Assembly (NCBI GenBank): GCA_022496805.1
Contig: CM040093.1
Location: 7,774,213 to 7,838,212, forward strand
Direction: 5' to 3'
Length of the DNA: 64,000 nucleotides
From: Pohlia nutans
Lineage: Eukaryota > Streptophyta > Bryopsida > Bryales > Mniaceae
In this document: positions 23,157 to 34,817 of the stretch, in pieces
How positions within the stretch are numbered: position 1 is the stretch's first letter
Layout: the number at the start of each line of letters is the position of its first letter
Notes under the pieces: model-generated
The model's database searches: none
What the model saw: the letters and a program-made list of their open reading frames with translations, nothing else
What the model was told of the DNA's origin: nothing
Program-made: the position numbers and the translations under genes

Positions 23157-23474
23157 CACTAGTAAAAAAAGGGGTCGTTAGGCACCAAGGAATAGTGTCA
23201 AAGTGTGATGTTCAAAGCTCATAATGACACCAAGGAACAGTCTCAAAGTTTGGTGCCTAAGGCTCAAAAATTTTGGGAAAAAATAATTATAAAAAGAGAA
23301 GGAATATTGTACCCATTTTGTGGGAATAGTGAACAATGGCTGAATATTATGCTTATATTTCTGTCTTCTTGTGACCAAAACCACTCACTAGCACTAACAC
23401 AACCCATGTGCCTGGCGCGATTTCATTCCTTTTTCATTTATAGTAAGAGAAAAATGACACATTTCCTACTAGTG
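23157..23474. mobile_element. CACTA-like MITE just upstream of the LMBR1-like gene
   Basis: It starts CACTAGTAAAAAAAGGGGTC and ends CACATTTCCTACTAGTG; 318 bp. It contains a doubled block (caccaaggaatagtgtcaaa / caccaaggaacagtctcaaa). It ends about 100 bp before the start codon at 23576, so it lies in the likely promoter or 5' leader. Confidence 0.6.
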
Positions 23475-23575
23475 TTTCTCGACGGTTAATTTTAGGGCTT
23501 TCCATTTTGCATAAACTTGTGTTTGCATTCGCTCTTGTTTTCAACACTAGAGACTCATGTTTGAAGTCTTACAAC

Positions 23576-26500
23576 ATGAGCTCCGATTACAGTGTAATGC
23601 TGGTGGTGATAGTGGTAATAATATGCATTGTTGTTTTCATTTTCAACACGTACTTGCTGATTAATTATGAGCACCCAGAGGATTACAACCAAGCCTATCT
23701 TCCCAAAGGCATTGTCATCTTTGGGCTCTCCATCGCCCAAATCTCCATCCTGTTATTACCTGTGGACGTGGCCAATCGCAATGCCTGCAGTAATTCCGTG
23801 TACACGGATGCCTGCAATTACACGTTGCCGATGAAAGATCTGTGGTATGCGGTGTACATTATCGACGCTGTGTTTTTGTTTTTCATCTGCCCATTTGCAT
23901 TCTTTTACTACGAAGCTGACGAAGATATGTAAGCCGGTCCATCAACATCCCTTCTGTTCTATCAATTAATTAATTGTGTTAAAAATCAGAAGCATGTTTG
24001 TCACTGTAAATAGTTTGATGCATAAATTTCGTACATTATAATCTTTAGCTCATTGTGTTTCTGCCTATTATCATAAGCACATAATGTCAGGTTTAAGTTT
24101 CCAAGGCAACTGTGTCACTTTCTCATTAGATAATCAAAAGAGGGTTAGAACCCATAATTTTTCTCTTCATTGCGAATCTTTTGATCAACAATTTGAACAT
24201 AAGGTCCTTCAGTAGTTAGTGGAGTTCACTCTTTTCAATAGTAGCATTATAGAAGCTTTAACATTAAATACAATGTCTCACTAACTGAAAATGATGAGGA
24301 CTTGCCATGATTCTGAATCTGCTGTTGTGAGTCGGGAATAGTGGTCAAGATTTTGAGGTCAATAGTAGAAGGGCTAAAGAACCTTATGAATGTCACCGAT
24401 TGAAACTTGAACCTGACAAATGTTATGTGTGTTGCAAAACCTACTTATTGCTCCCGTGGCTCATTTAATGTTTTAAGTGAAGGCTTTATGTTGTAAGGAG
24501 AATTAGAATTTTGCTCAAACCACTTAATGGTGAAATTAGGGTAAAGGTTTAGTTTAATTTAGGGTTTCTTTTTTGTGCGATACAACCTATAGGAGAACCA
24601 TTGTGTGGCATTCCCTCCAATATAAAGGAATATAAGTGGTTCCTTTTTGGGTTGTATCGCCCCAAAACAAAACCCTGATCGAGTTGTTTGGATTTTTTTT
24701 AGGGTAAAGGCTTCAATGTTTGTAATGTTGATCCAAATCCTTGCCTGTCTGATGTGATTTGTAAAAACAGACCAACACGCAAGCGGCTGTTAAATTCATT
24801 CCTGTGGGTGCTTGTATTGGCTTTGGTTCTGGGACTCGTCATTGGCATCTGCTATGGTAAGTTCAATAAGGTCCATGCAAAGAGGGGCTCACAGTTTCTC
24901 TTAGGGCAAGAGATATTACATGCACTGGGAGAAAATAAATTAGAAATGCTTATCATCATCAAAAATACTTCAACAAAATAATATTAGTTGGAAATTAGTC
25001 ATCTCTTAATCTAATAATATTAGCCTAGGTTAACTACTGCGATACTCCCATTGATCATGAGATGTACATGATAAGCTTGTAGTCGCACTAGTAGAAACAC
25101 CGCCTGCATAAACTAGCGAAAAGACCCATGAGAGGACCCCATATGACAAACTATACTAGTTGTGGGTCTTTTTGGATATGCTTCTCTAGTCTATGCGCAT
25201 GGTGTTTCTTCAAGTGCGGAGATTTTACATAATTAGATTGCTACATTCCATTGGGAAAAAAAAAACACATTAGGACGTGGTAATTAGATGAGAAATCAAG
25301 GTGCACGTTCAAGGTTGTTTCAAGTTATTTTGGGTTGCTTGGAAACATTTTAAGGCTGATTTGGAGTGTTTTGGGGGTCAATTCAAGTTATTTTTGCTTG
25401 TTCAGGGCATGCCTTGATTTCTCCACAAATCGAAAATATGTTTACGGCTAAAAGTTCTAAATGTCCATTTTATATTTTTTGATGAAAATTCATGTGTAAG
25501 CTCACTAACGTGGTACTGAATTTCAGCTGTTGTTGGCTATTCGGATTTCACCGTGCGCCGTCTTGAATCTGATTCCATTCCATTTACCACGGATTTCTCA
25601 ACACTGACTGCTGCAAAGCCATGCTTACCATCTACAATCATTATCTCCTCTAGCAGCACAGAACTGGTGCGTTTACCAAATTTCTGTACACTCTTTTGCA
25701 TGGAAAAATTAATTCCAAAATCTATGATAGAAATGCATATTTCAAAGGTTTTGAATTCCTATAGGTAGACCCAAAGAAAACTCATTTGTGTCCATAATCC
25801 GTAAAGGACCAAGGATTCACGATTTTAAAATAACAAATCCAATCGATCATATTATGAAAAATATAATTGAGATGGGACCAAATTTTATATCACCAGAAGA
25901 ACATTGCATGTGTTGGTCAACAACAATAAATTTGAATACATTGGACCTCCTTAAAACTACTCAAAAAAACATGAGGCCCAATTCAGGAGGTCCTTTAGAG
26001 GTCAATTTTCTTATTAATTGATAAATAATGATTTGAAGTCTTTTTTGTGTGTGATTTTTTAATCTTATAGTTGGGCTTTCCCTTGGGGGTACACTTTACA
26101 TTATGTTTGAGAATCACGTGCGTTCATGATCCCCTCTAAAAAAAACCCTATATATGAGGGATTATATGTTTAAAAACCTTTCTATACATATCTATTCCAT
26201 CTTAAATATATGTTTAATGTAACTATATGTCAATATTTTCAGCTCTAAATATGTTTATTGTACGTATACGTCATATGGTAGTGTTCAAATTAATACCCCT
26301 TCTGTGCACTCACGTATACTTGTACGTGTTTACTATAATGCACGCCCCGGGGGCTTGCCTAGTGAGGGATGTTGAAAAGTGAGTTTTTGCAATGGAATTT
26401 TCTTTTGTTTAAGTCAAGATTTAAAAAATTAGAATCGCATGATATTATGTGAGCTGAGCGATTGAATGATCATGGTTGAAAAATGCTTGGAACAGGCTGA

Positions 26501-29500
26501 AAATATGGCGTGGGTGTGCATCGGCAGTGTGCATCATACTTGGCAGGGGCGGACACATCTACCAATTGGACCATGAGGATCTCATTCCCTGAATACGTCA
26601 TCGCCGTCGTCACCATCATCGGCTCCATCCTCTTTGTCGTAATGAATTTCTGTCTCTCTGCCCATTAATTTTCTTACACTTGTCCTTCTCTATTATGACA
26701 TGTTTGGAAAGCCCTAACTTCAAGGTGGCAGGCACAAAAATGACTTGTCACATGTGCATTGTTTGAAACAATGATATCACCATATTATGGAGTGTCATAT
26801 TATGGAGGGTAGAATTAATTATGTACATGCTGTGATTGTACTTATTGCCAAACTCTTTGGAGAGTCAGGATGAATGCAATGCACTTCATATAATTGAAAC
26901 AAGGTCGTCTTACTCAACCACTAGACAAAGTGTCGGAACACGTCTAGTAGACCTCCTCGTCTGTTAGACAAGCATCATCCCAGAATATACACGGAACATC
27001 TTAGAATATTCTTGGATATTTGAGAATATTTCATTCAAGTTGTATAACATATTTGACACTTGTCTAATTAGACAGTCGACATCATACGTCTAATACAACG
27101 TCAATTTGGAAAAAAGTGTCAAACATGAAAACACTGGAAATGATGTAGGTATTTGGTGGAGTTGGCATTGCATGCTTACCAATGAGCATGATAAATGAGT
27201 TTCTTCACCGGCCTAAGACAACAATCACCCTTGCTCAGTACACCAAGGTTATTCTAGTCTACATTTCATACAAACATGACGATGTCTAGTATGGTGCTCA
27301 AGGCCACTATTGGCACTAGTGTAGTTAGTACAAAGACTGACTTCAAATAAGCTACACAAGCAATGTTTTTGGTCCACTTTTAAATGGGTCATGAAGGACT
27401 TAAGGATCTGCCACAGGAAGCAACACAACTTGCAAAACGTGGGAAAGAGATAAAGGAGATAATTGTGGGCTTACAACGTGAAGAAAGAGCTGGAACTAAG
27501 GGAAGCAAATGGAAGAAGAACTTCTTGAAGATTCAACAAGTAAATGGAAATTCTAATTAGTACTTGCGGTCTTCCCCAATACTCTTATGTTTAGTTGGTC
27601 TTGCATCCAATTTCTTTGATGACAATCATAGAGTCTATTCTCAAAAAGGGGGCATTAAAGGTACCATGTGTGGACTAGAACACACATTTCGTTAAAACTG
27701 AACTACCAGATTGGAAAAGTGATGGGGAGTGGTACCCTTCACAATACAAATAGGTCCCAATTCTTCTACACTATTCTTATTTGTGAAATAAGAGTGGTCC
27801 AAGTTGTGGGTTATAGGTCATGGTGGCCTAGTTGGTAGCACTTCTCCAACAGACTCTTCATTCACGTTGGTCCTCGGGACCAAATTTTCTCTCTGAGGAC
27901 AAGTCCCTATGTCTGTTGTTTGGTATTCATAATGTTATTAAAAGAAGCTCCTAACACTTTGGGCTCAACAAAGAATTTTTTTCTTTGACCTCATCTTTTC
28001 TTTGCAACACATCTTACGTTTTGAGTTCAAGAATTTTGAAAATGGAAATTCCTATCACCAATAGCTCTTTGACAATAGCTCCTAAATTGACGCTTGTGAG
28101 CAAGAAAAAGTAGCATGTTGTTGCAAATCATTCTAAAGCATTGTGATTGCATACAAATTACATCCTATATACTGGATCATTTCTTTTAAAGAATTAAGTC
28201 ACAAGGAACTATTTTAGTTACAAATGACAAGTTTAAAAGGACCAAATTCCTACTAGTATTTTTTGATATGTAGGCAAAAGAATCTAGTAAGATGGGTACA
28301 TTCATATAAAAACTTAAGAATGTTATGTCTGGGTGATGGCCTGATATGAATACCCCTCCAAAAATAGTATGATTTTCGAGGAACATCTTTTTAGTAAGAA
28401 AAAAACATTAGAAAATTACAAAAATTAGAGGGTGTTGTAGACACCATGTCTGCAACTATATACATGCCTGGTGTTAGAGACAGAATTTCTAGCACACATA
28501 AAATGAGTTAGACATAAGTCACACTATATGAGACGCATAAAAGTGGTACCCATATCAGGCCATTCCCTGTCCCTTTGTTGTCCATATTGTATACATATCT
28601 TTATAAGTAAATTAAATTTTCTTATAGTTGTTCAAATTACAATAGAGGAGGCTTGTTAATCGAACATTTTGTATAGTGTGCAGGAGCTTGTGTTTCTAGA
28701 ACAAGACGAGCAAGCTTTAACAGAAGTTTACCCTCAAGGAGAAAAGGTCACCAATCTCACAAATAACATCAATGCTAATGTGCAAAAGTGTTACTCAATT
28801 TGAATAAGCCTTCTAAATCTTTACATATTTTATGATATGTATAAAAGACATAATTTAGATAGTATATTACTAATTTGTTTTTAAATAAAATATACTTGAG
28901 TAAATCACTTCGATGGTTGGGTGATGAGAGTTTCACTCTTGACTGAATACATACATTTCTAACATGATATCAAAGTGAAGTTATAATTAGTCACTTGATT
29001 AAAATCAGAATGAAATTGAGAAAGGTTAAGTCTATCAATTTAAGGGGCGGTTTACACTACGGACCAAGAACTTGTCCCATGTAGCTCTAAAATCTATGAT
29101 TGGCTCCATCAACTCGTCCCAGGATGACTTGGGTTTACACTACAAGGAAAAAAGAAAAGTGACCAAAGGAGTTGAGGTCCTAAAAAGGCCTAGAAATAGG
29201 CTTAGTGGATAATGTTGAAGGGTCCCCCAAATTTTGTGGTGAGAGAGGCAAAAAGGGTTCTCTCATTGCCGAACGAGGAGACCATGGGCTTGAAATGCCA
29301 TTTTATTATTTTTTAAGTCCCGGTCCAAGTTCGGTTTATACTTAGTGAGAGGCCCAAGGGCTTTAAAAATTACATTTTTTTGAAGTGTGACCATGGAAGT
29401 GTGACCATGAAGTGTGACCATGGAATTAATCCATTTTCCTTGGTCACGGCTCTTGGTCCGTAGTGTAAACCGCCCCTAAGGTGTCTTGCTTCACTCTTTA

Positions 29501-32500
29501 TATGCAGGCTGATTCTGCTTGGGCGCTCACCGTTCTCAGCTATTTGGCATGTCTCTTCTTTGGACTCATTGGGTATGCTCAACATGCACTATAATAGTTC
29601 TTTTAATAATAATAATAATAATAATAATAACCACCCTGGCCTAGGAGAATGTTGTGAATGGAGAGTCTATTGAGGGTAGTTCATCTATCTATATCTCAAG
29701 GGCATGGGTAGTGAGATCTATCCTTTTAGAGGTAAATTCTATAGTAAGGACGAGTATCCAATGTTGTAACCAGTAGCCAGTGGAGAAGTGGTCATTGTTG
29801 GTTTCCGTGTTTGTTTAGTGCTATATAGTTTTCCGGGAGGTCACCCCTTTAATGATTGCAAAAGGTTAATGAGTCTGTATTTGGAGGTCCGGGTTTGATT
29901 CTTGTGTGGCCATTGATTTATGCCGTTTGACGCGTCTTTATTTTGAGCTACTTAGTGTGTTATTTTTATTTATTTTTCAGTTGAGTTCTAGTAGATGTTG
30001 GTTATTTTCTAATCTCCTTTTTTAAGTATAATGAACATTAATTCTATTGAATGACGAGTTTATCTTTGTTGAGGCCACTCTGATGACCCTGTGCATGTCA
30101 TGACAGAATGGTGGTGTCGGTCATGTGGTTGGTGCATATAATTTTATTTATGCTTTGCTCACCACCACAAGATCCATTTCTCAACGAGATTTTCATCGAA
30201 TTGGACAAGGCCTGGGGTGAATTTTCACTATCCTCTTTCCTTTTAATTTTGTGCATCATCAAGAGACTCCTATTGATACCGGATTTGACTTAATACGGCA
30301 CCCCTTCTGTTAAAAGTGCACAGCAATTTTGCACTTGAAAAAATAAGATTACAAAAGGGGACAAATAGGAGGTTGATGATTGTCAATCCTATTCAACTTA
30401 GAGCATAAACTTTAAAAAATGCATGATAAGAGCATCATCACCACCGTGTCTCTTGAACAAACTTGCTATGCATAAGTGGCGCAGCTCCAACCCACGCTGT
30501 AGACCTGTCAACAAACCAATCATTTCAAACGTGAGCCCCGTCCCTGTAGGATGCATGGACGAGAGTGTCTCTTCAAGCAGCCTTGAACTCCACAATTACG
30601 TCCAAATTTCTTGTTTGTTGACCTCTTTATGTAAAATTCATCTGTATGGCGTGACCAAGAGTGGCATGAGGGACTCAAAATTTGAAATATCAGCCCTATC
30701 AAACAAGATATGGCGAGTCAGTGTGACATTCATGGGTGGCGATGCTTTAAGAGGGTTGGTGATCGCTAAGCCCATGAAATTTGCAACCAAAGTTCATAAT
30801 CATGATTTTGTGTCACATGCACTTTTAAAGGAAGCAATGTTTTGTGTGGTACCAGGCATATTCGTTTACTTAATTAGTTTTTGCATTTGCAGGGCTGCTT
30901 GGAACCGTTGCATTTGGGACGTTCTGCTTGTACCTATTGCTGGCTGTGATTTCAGGAGAGATGCACATTGGCCTCAACTTCCTCTTCTTCCGAGTTTATC
31001 CCATGAAGTAAGTTCTACTCAACTCTCTTCTCATTCCCTTTTCTGGGAAATGGCCTGAAATGGGTACTACTTTTACGCGTCTCACATAGTCTCACATAGT
31101 GTGACTTAAGTCTAACTCATTTTGTGTGTGCTAGAAATTTCATCTTTAACACCATGTATATAGTTGCAGCCATGGTGCCTATAACATTCTTTAATTTTTA
31201 TAATTTTCCAATGTTTTTTTCTTACCAAAAAGATATTTCTCGAAAATCACAGTATTTTTGGAGAGGGATACCCATATCAGGCCATCACCGTTCTTCATAC
31301 TCGCTTGGTGTCTGAAATTGTAAAATAATTTTTTTACCAACAAGATGCTTTATGTGAAACATAAAGCAAATCAAATCATCTGACAATATTGTGTGTCACA
31401 ATTTTGGTACTTTGAATTATGCAAATATTGGGTGAAATTGATGATACCAAAAGAATTAATCCTAGGAAATTGTCCAACAGATGGGGCGGCACAATGATGA
31501 ATGCTTTTCTATTTAATGTGGGACTCATAATCGCAAGCAGCATCAGGTAATCACTCCAAAGAACATGTCGTGTAAATTTCTTTTTCCAAGGTGGTGTAAA
31601 TTGCGATCTTCAGTGGGAAAAAATGATAGTATTTACATCCATGAATATCTAGATAATGGATGAAACATCGGAGGGCCACACAGGGAGCCCAGTTCAGTTG
31701 AGTTGAACTTAGCCAGTTGAGATTTTCAACTCTCAGTTGGAAGTTTTCAACTGAACTGTAGGTCGCACAGGCAATTCAGTTTAATCAATTCAGTTGAAAG
31801 TTTTCAACCCCAGTTTGAATGTTTTTCAACTATATGCTACACAAGAAAACCAATTGAAAATAAAGAGATGGATGAGAAATCATAATCCATCAATGCATCT
31901 TTAAACCTTTAATTCATAAAAATCATTCAATTGCAATTATTAATTAGTGTATGAACCTATACCATCTAACTTTTTAATTTTTACTTAAGTGAATAAATTA
32001 TTTGAAAGTCATATTCAAATAAATAAGAATGTATTGTTATACATTGGCATGTAATATATTATTTTGGAATATAATGATATGTTTTTAAATAAATTAGATT
32101 GATTCAAGAAACAATTACAATATTTTGATACAAATTAAATTATTTTGGTATAAATTGGAAAATTTTGAGAATTAGATTATTTTTTTATAAATTAGATTAT
32201 CAAGATGAGCGCATATTATTTCATGCTCTGATGAGCGCATATTATTTCATGCTCTGATGAGCGCAGAAAAAACAAATTCAAACAGAGGGAGTATCATTTT
32301 ACTTTGAAATTATTTTTGGTGGTTTTTGGCGATTTCATCCACTCAAAATGGAGAATATTTGACAAAATATTTCAAATTTTTTTCCCAGAATCACCAGAAA
32401 GAAAATCACTGCTTCAAGGGCTCACATCTTTCAGTGTATGTTTCTCTTGTTTTGCAGTCTGATTCAGTTTTGTGCAAAGGCGTTTTCTCTGTATGTGGAT

Positions 32501-34310
32501 GCTACAGCCATTCAGGAGATTTTTGGTGGCACCATTGAGTCGTTGAGAGGGATCAAATACCTATTCAGGTGCATCTGACACTTTCATATTGACATCCACT
32601 TACCGTAGCTCCAGCGGTCAGTCCCTGAATCTGAATAGAAAGCAAAATTATGTTCAAAATTTTTTCCGGGCCCTGAACACACTCGCCTTTTTCAGTATAA
32701 AGTGAAGAATCTCAAGGACTTTTCCTGAATATTGGATGAAAATATTTAAAGATCATCTAAAGTTCAAGGCCGCTGGAGCTGCTCTTAGTTACTTGAACAC
32801 CTTCTTACACCCATCCCAAGGAACATTGGTCAGAAACAAAGACATGCTTGACTATAATTGTGACGCTCCAAGGAGGAGTCGCTTTTCACTCAGTAGGTGA
32901 GTCAAACAGCACCAAACAGCACCACCTTGCACTCACTCCTCAAGCGCTCAAGACTTGGTGAGTGCGATTTGTCACGTAGGACAAGTGTGAACGGTGAACT
33001 CTGACACTGTTCTGAGTGAGAAGCGACGTCTTTGCTAGTAGTGTGAAATGAAGAAAGGCACACTATCCATTACCAAAAAAGGGTGTTGTTTTTGACACTA
33101 TTACAAAAACCCAGTGTCAGAAAGAGTGTTGAAAACAACACCCTATTTTGGTAGTGATTGTTCCAATTAATTTGTGTGTATTTTGACTTACAAAGAATAG
33201 GTAGTAGGAAATGGAGTTTGACTTATGAACAGTATTCACATGGTGTGGGACTTACCATATTTATGTAAATTGATGCAGGTACAACGTCTTTCAAATATCA
33301 TTTGTAATCTTCGCGTTCATGACAATCATCTACTACCTGTTCTTTGTAAGTCACACCACCACAACCTCGTTCCATCTCATACATTTATGCCTTCAATATT
33401 CACCATTCTCAGAATCATAAGGTTTCCAAAGATCTGCATAATACTATTCCCTCTGTCCCACTAAAAAAACCCGTGGTTTTTGACATTTTATTTATTTTTT
33501 AATATTTGTCCTATATTTTATACTTCAAACGTGAACCTTGTCCAGTTCAAATAGGATGGACAATAAGAGTAACACAAAAATTACATACTACTATTAAAAA
33601 TAAACCATTTTTCAAGTATTGAGACAGTTTTTTTTGGCAAAAAAAGCGTTTAAGTTAGAACACAGATTTTTTAGTGGGACAGAGAGAGTACCGGGAGAGC
33701 AACTTAGAACGACACCCAAAACAACATTGTAAGAACCATGTAGTTGTAACACATTGAGACAACATTAATAATGTAATTGTAATGCGTTGAAACCACATGT
33801 TGTTCTAAACCATTCTATAGTATTGTGTCCTTCTAAGCACTTGCTCCCACTTGTGATCATAAAGCTCAGAGGGATGTCACACCAAACTTAGTCAAGGTTC
33901 AACTCTAGTTCACAACCTCATCATGAACATGGGTTTGGTGGGGCATCTACAACTAGTAGTTGGGATCGAGAATAAAAGTAGGCAGAAGAAGAAAGAAAAC
34001 TAGGTCAGTTGTAAATGTGAGAACTCTTGTTCACCAAACTTAGCTCATAACCAATATTCATAACCCAAAAAACATTAGTTCAGGTTGAACCCAGCCAACA
34101 ATATAAGACAAACCTCCTACATTCAAACCTTAGTCATTGGAACCCGGGTGCACATATCATAACCCCTCTCCCTATCAAGACCTCGTATGTATAGTCTCTG
34201 AAAATTAGGGCACAACAATGGAAACACTTCGTAACCTAATGAGTAACACAATGCAGGGCTGGAGAAAAGTCGTGGACAAGAAGAAGGAGCTCAGATTCGC
34301 AACTCTCTGA
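23576..34310 (+). CDS. LMBR1-like (LIMR family) multi-pass membrane protein
   Basis: Fourteen exons join in frame into 520 aa: 23576-23928, 24771-24856, 25527-25666, 26528-26638, 27149-27247, 27417-27539, 28684-28746, 29508-29572, 30107-30216, 30893-31007, 31481-31546, 32458-32568, 33279-33345, 34257-34310. The first exon reads NTYLLINYEHPEDYNQAYLP and then LPVDVANRNAC and LPMKDLWYAVYIIDAVFLFF. These and later motifs (SFPEYVIAV, GGVGIACLP, DPFLNEIFIELD, ESLRGIKYL) follow the plant LMBR1-like family, which is about 510 aa. About nine hydrophobic helices are visible, the first at about residues 8-29, with a charged middle loop (EATQLAKRGKEIKEI to WKKNFLKIQQ). The family includes lipocalin-receptor and lysosomal cobalamin-transport relatives in animals; the plant role is poorly known. 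Splice junctions were chosen by frame continuity and GT-AG. Nearly every large intron holds transposon remnants. Confidence 0.92.
24206..24388. repeat. ATAAGGTCCTTCAG repeat in intron 1 of the LMBR1-like gene
   Basis: The ends CATAAGGTCCTTCAG and CTAAAGAACCTTATG are inverted. It is the same family as 5577-5772, in opposite orientation for the interior. Confidence 0.5.
24558..24678. repeat. Palindromic MITE in intron 1
   Basis: The arms tgcgatacaacc and ggttgtatcgcc, with AGGGTTT and AAACCCT outside them, form a foldback of about 120 bp. The superfamily is unknown. Confidence 0.5.
25086..25216. mobile_element. CACTA-like MITE in intron 2 of the LMBR1-like gene
   Basis: It starts CACTAGTAGAAACACCGCC and ends GGTGTTTCTTCAAGTG. 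The internal arms tgcataaactag and ctagtctatgcgca extend the foldback. 131 bp. Confidence 0.55.
25793..26005 (+). mobile_element. TTAA MITE, GGACCAAG subfamily, decayed ends
   Basis: The interior (taaaggaccaaggattca through ggaggtcctttagaggtcaa) matches 14038-14267. Both terminal tetramers are mutated (ataa and tcaa instead of TTAA), indicating an old insertion. It lies in intron 3 of the LMBR1-like gene. Confidence 0.6.
26081..26350 (+). mobile_element. hAT-like MITE, CCCGGGG family, 270 bp
   Basis: The flanks GGGCTTTC (26073-26080) and GGGCTTGC (26351-26358) match at 7 of 8 positions. It has the same length and orientation as 39471-39740 and nearly the same interior. It lies in intron 3 of the LMBR1-like gene. 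Confidence 0.7.
26904..27140 (-). repeat. Dispersed repeat, inverted pair of 17999-18206
   Basis: It matches the 17999-18206 repeat on the opposite strand over about 200 bp with substitutions. It occupies the end of intron 4 of the LMBR1-like gene and stops within about 10 bp of exon 5. Confidence 0.45.
28338..28563 (-). repeat. GGCCTGATATG foldback repeat in LMBR1-like intron 6
   Basis: The ends ATGGCCTGATATGAATACC and GGTACCCATATCAGGCCAT are inverted. A second copy at 31052-31285 lies in intron 10 in opposite orientation (shared agtctaactcatttt and tgtatatagttgca on the opposite strand). The GGCCTG terminus recalls PIF/Harbinger MITEs, but a target duplication is unclear. Confidence 0.55.
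29044..29476. mobile_element. PIF/Harbinger-like MITE with perfect ends in LMBR1-like intron 7
   Basis: The left end begins GGGGCGGTTTACACTACGG, and the right end is its exact complement for 26 bp. Perfect TAA duplications sit at 29041-29043 and 29477-29479; 433 bp. The intact ends suggest recent insertion. It stops 31 bp before exon 8. An (AAT)n tract lies in intron 8 at about 29606-29631. Confidence 0.8.
30430..30747. mobile_element. PIF/Harbinger-like MITE (GAGCATC ends) in LMBR1-like intron 9
   Basis: The ends GAGCATCATCACCACCGTG and CATGGGTGGCGATGCTT are inverted, flanked by TAA at 30427-30429 and 30748-30750; 318 bp. It produces a long chance open frame through the intron. Confidence 0.6.
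31052..31285 (+). repeat. GGCCTGATATG foldback repeat in LMBR1-like intron 10
   Basis: The ends ATGGCCTGAAATGGGTACT and GATACCCATATCAGGCCAT are inverted. It is the opposite-orientation partner of 28338-28563. Confidence 0.55.
32204..32266. repeat. 26-bp tandem repeat, about 2.4 copies
   Basis: The unit gatgagcgcatattatttca plus tgctct is repeated exactly in intron 11 of the LMBR1-like gene, just before a solo stowaway-like end (cagagggagtat). Confidence 0.75.
33068..33156. mobile_element. Palindromic MITE in LMBR1-like intron 12
   Basis: The arms CATTACCAAAAAAGGGTGTTG and CAACACCCTATTTTGGTAGTG are inverted (89 bp). Related to 17088-17189. Confidence 0.55.
33447..33688. mobile_element. Stowaway-like MITE in LMBR1-like intron 13
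   Basis: The left end TTCCCTCTGTCCCACTAAAA and right end TTTTAGTGGGACAGAGAGAG are flanked by TA at 33445-33446 and 33689-33690; 242 bp. The CTCCCTCYGTCCC terminus is the hallmark of plant Stowaway (Tc1/mariner). Confidence 0.8.
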
Positions 34311-34646
34311 TGTCGACAAGTATTGATTACCAGAAAAAAGGGAGAGAAAACTAAAAGCAAATCATCGCATTATGCAGACAATCAACTAATAATTCTGAAT
34401 TCTAAGCAACGATCACGCATCTGCAATGAAAAATCATTCTCGAAACCCTAACTCTCAGTCGTTCCAAGTACTCCACCAAGGAGGATTTGGTAAGAATCAG
34501 TTTTATGAGCTCTCAAAACATCGTAAAGATTCAAACTCCGGGGCGTCAAGAGCGAACTAAAAGCAAATCATCGCTTTATGCAGACAATCAACTAATAATT
34601 TTGAATTCCAAGAAACAATCACTCATCATCTGCAATAGGGGTTGCC
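34311..34646. other. 3' flank of the LMBR1-like gene
   Basis: Presumed 3' UTR and spacer. A local duplication (aaaagcaaatcatcgc...atgcagacaatcaactaataat) occurs near 34353-34396 and 34559-34600. Confidence 0.5.
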
Positions 34647-34817
34647 CATAACATTCAGTAGCCTTCATACCCACTGCCTTTCCTTCATGCACTTTGCTCA
34701 TCACCTTAAACATCCACCTATCCACTTAGCTACTAATGAAGTACTCTTGGGTGTGGAATATACCACACCATCTACTGTAGAGCCAAGGCAGGGACAATGC
34801 ATGCTACTGAATGTTAT
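34647..34817. repeat. CATAACATTCAGTA repeat, second uninterrupted copy
   Basis: The ends CATAACATTCAGTAGC and GCTACTGAATGTTATG are inverted. It gives the unoccupied sequence (cttagctactaatgaag) for the transposon at 9658-10338. Confidence 0.65.

Noticed and set aside
23205..23489. 94-codon frame upstream of the LMBR1-like gene as an extra exon
   Set aside because: It lies in the CACTA-like MITE and does not join to the family N-terminus, which starts well at 23576.
30423..31058. 211-codon open frame as a separate gene
   Set aside because: It runs through a GAGCATC MITE, intron 9 and exon 10 of the LMBR1-like gene in the wrong frame for exon 10; no protein-like character.
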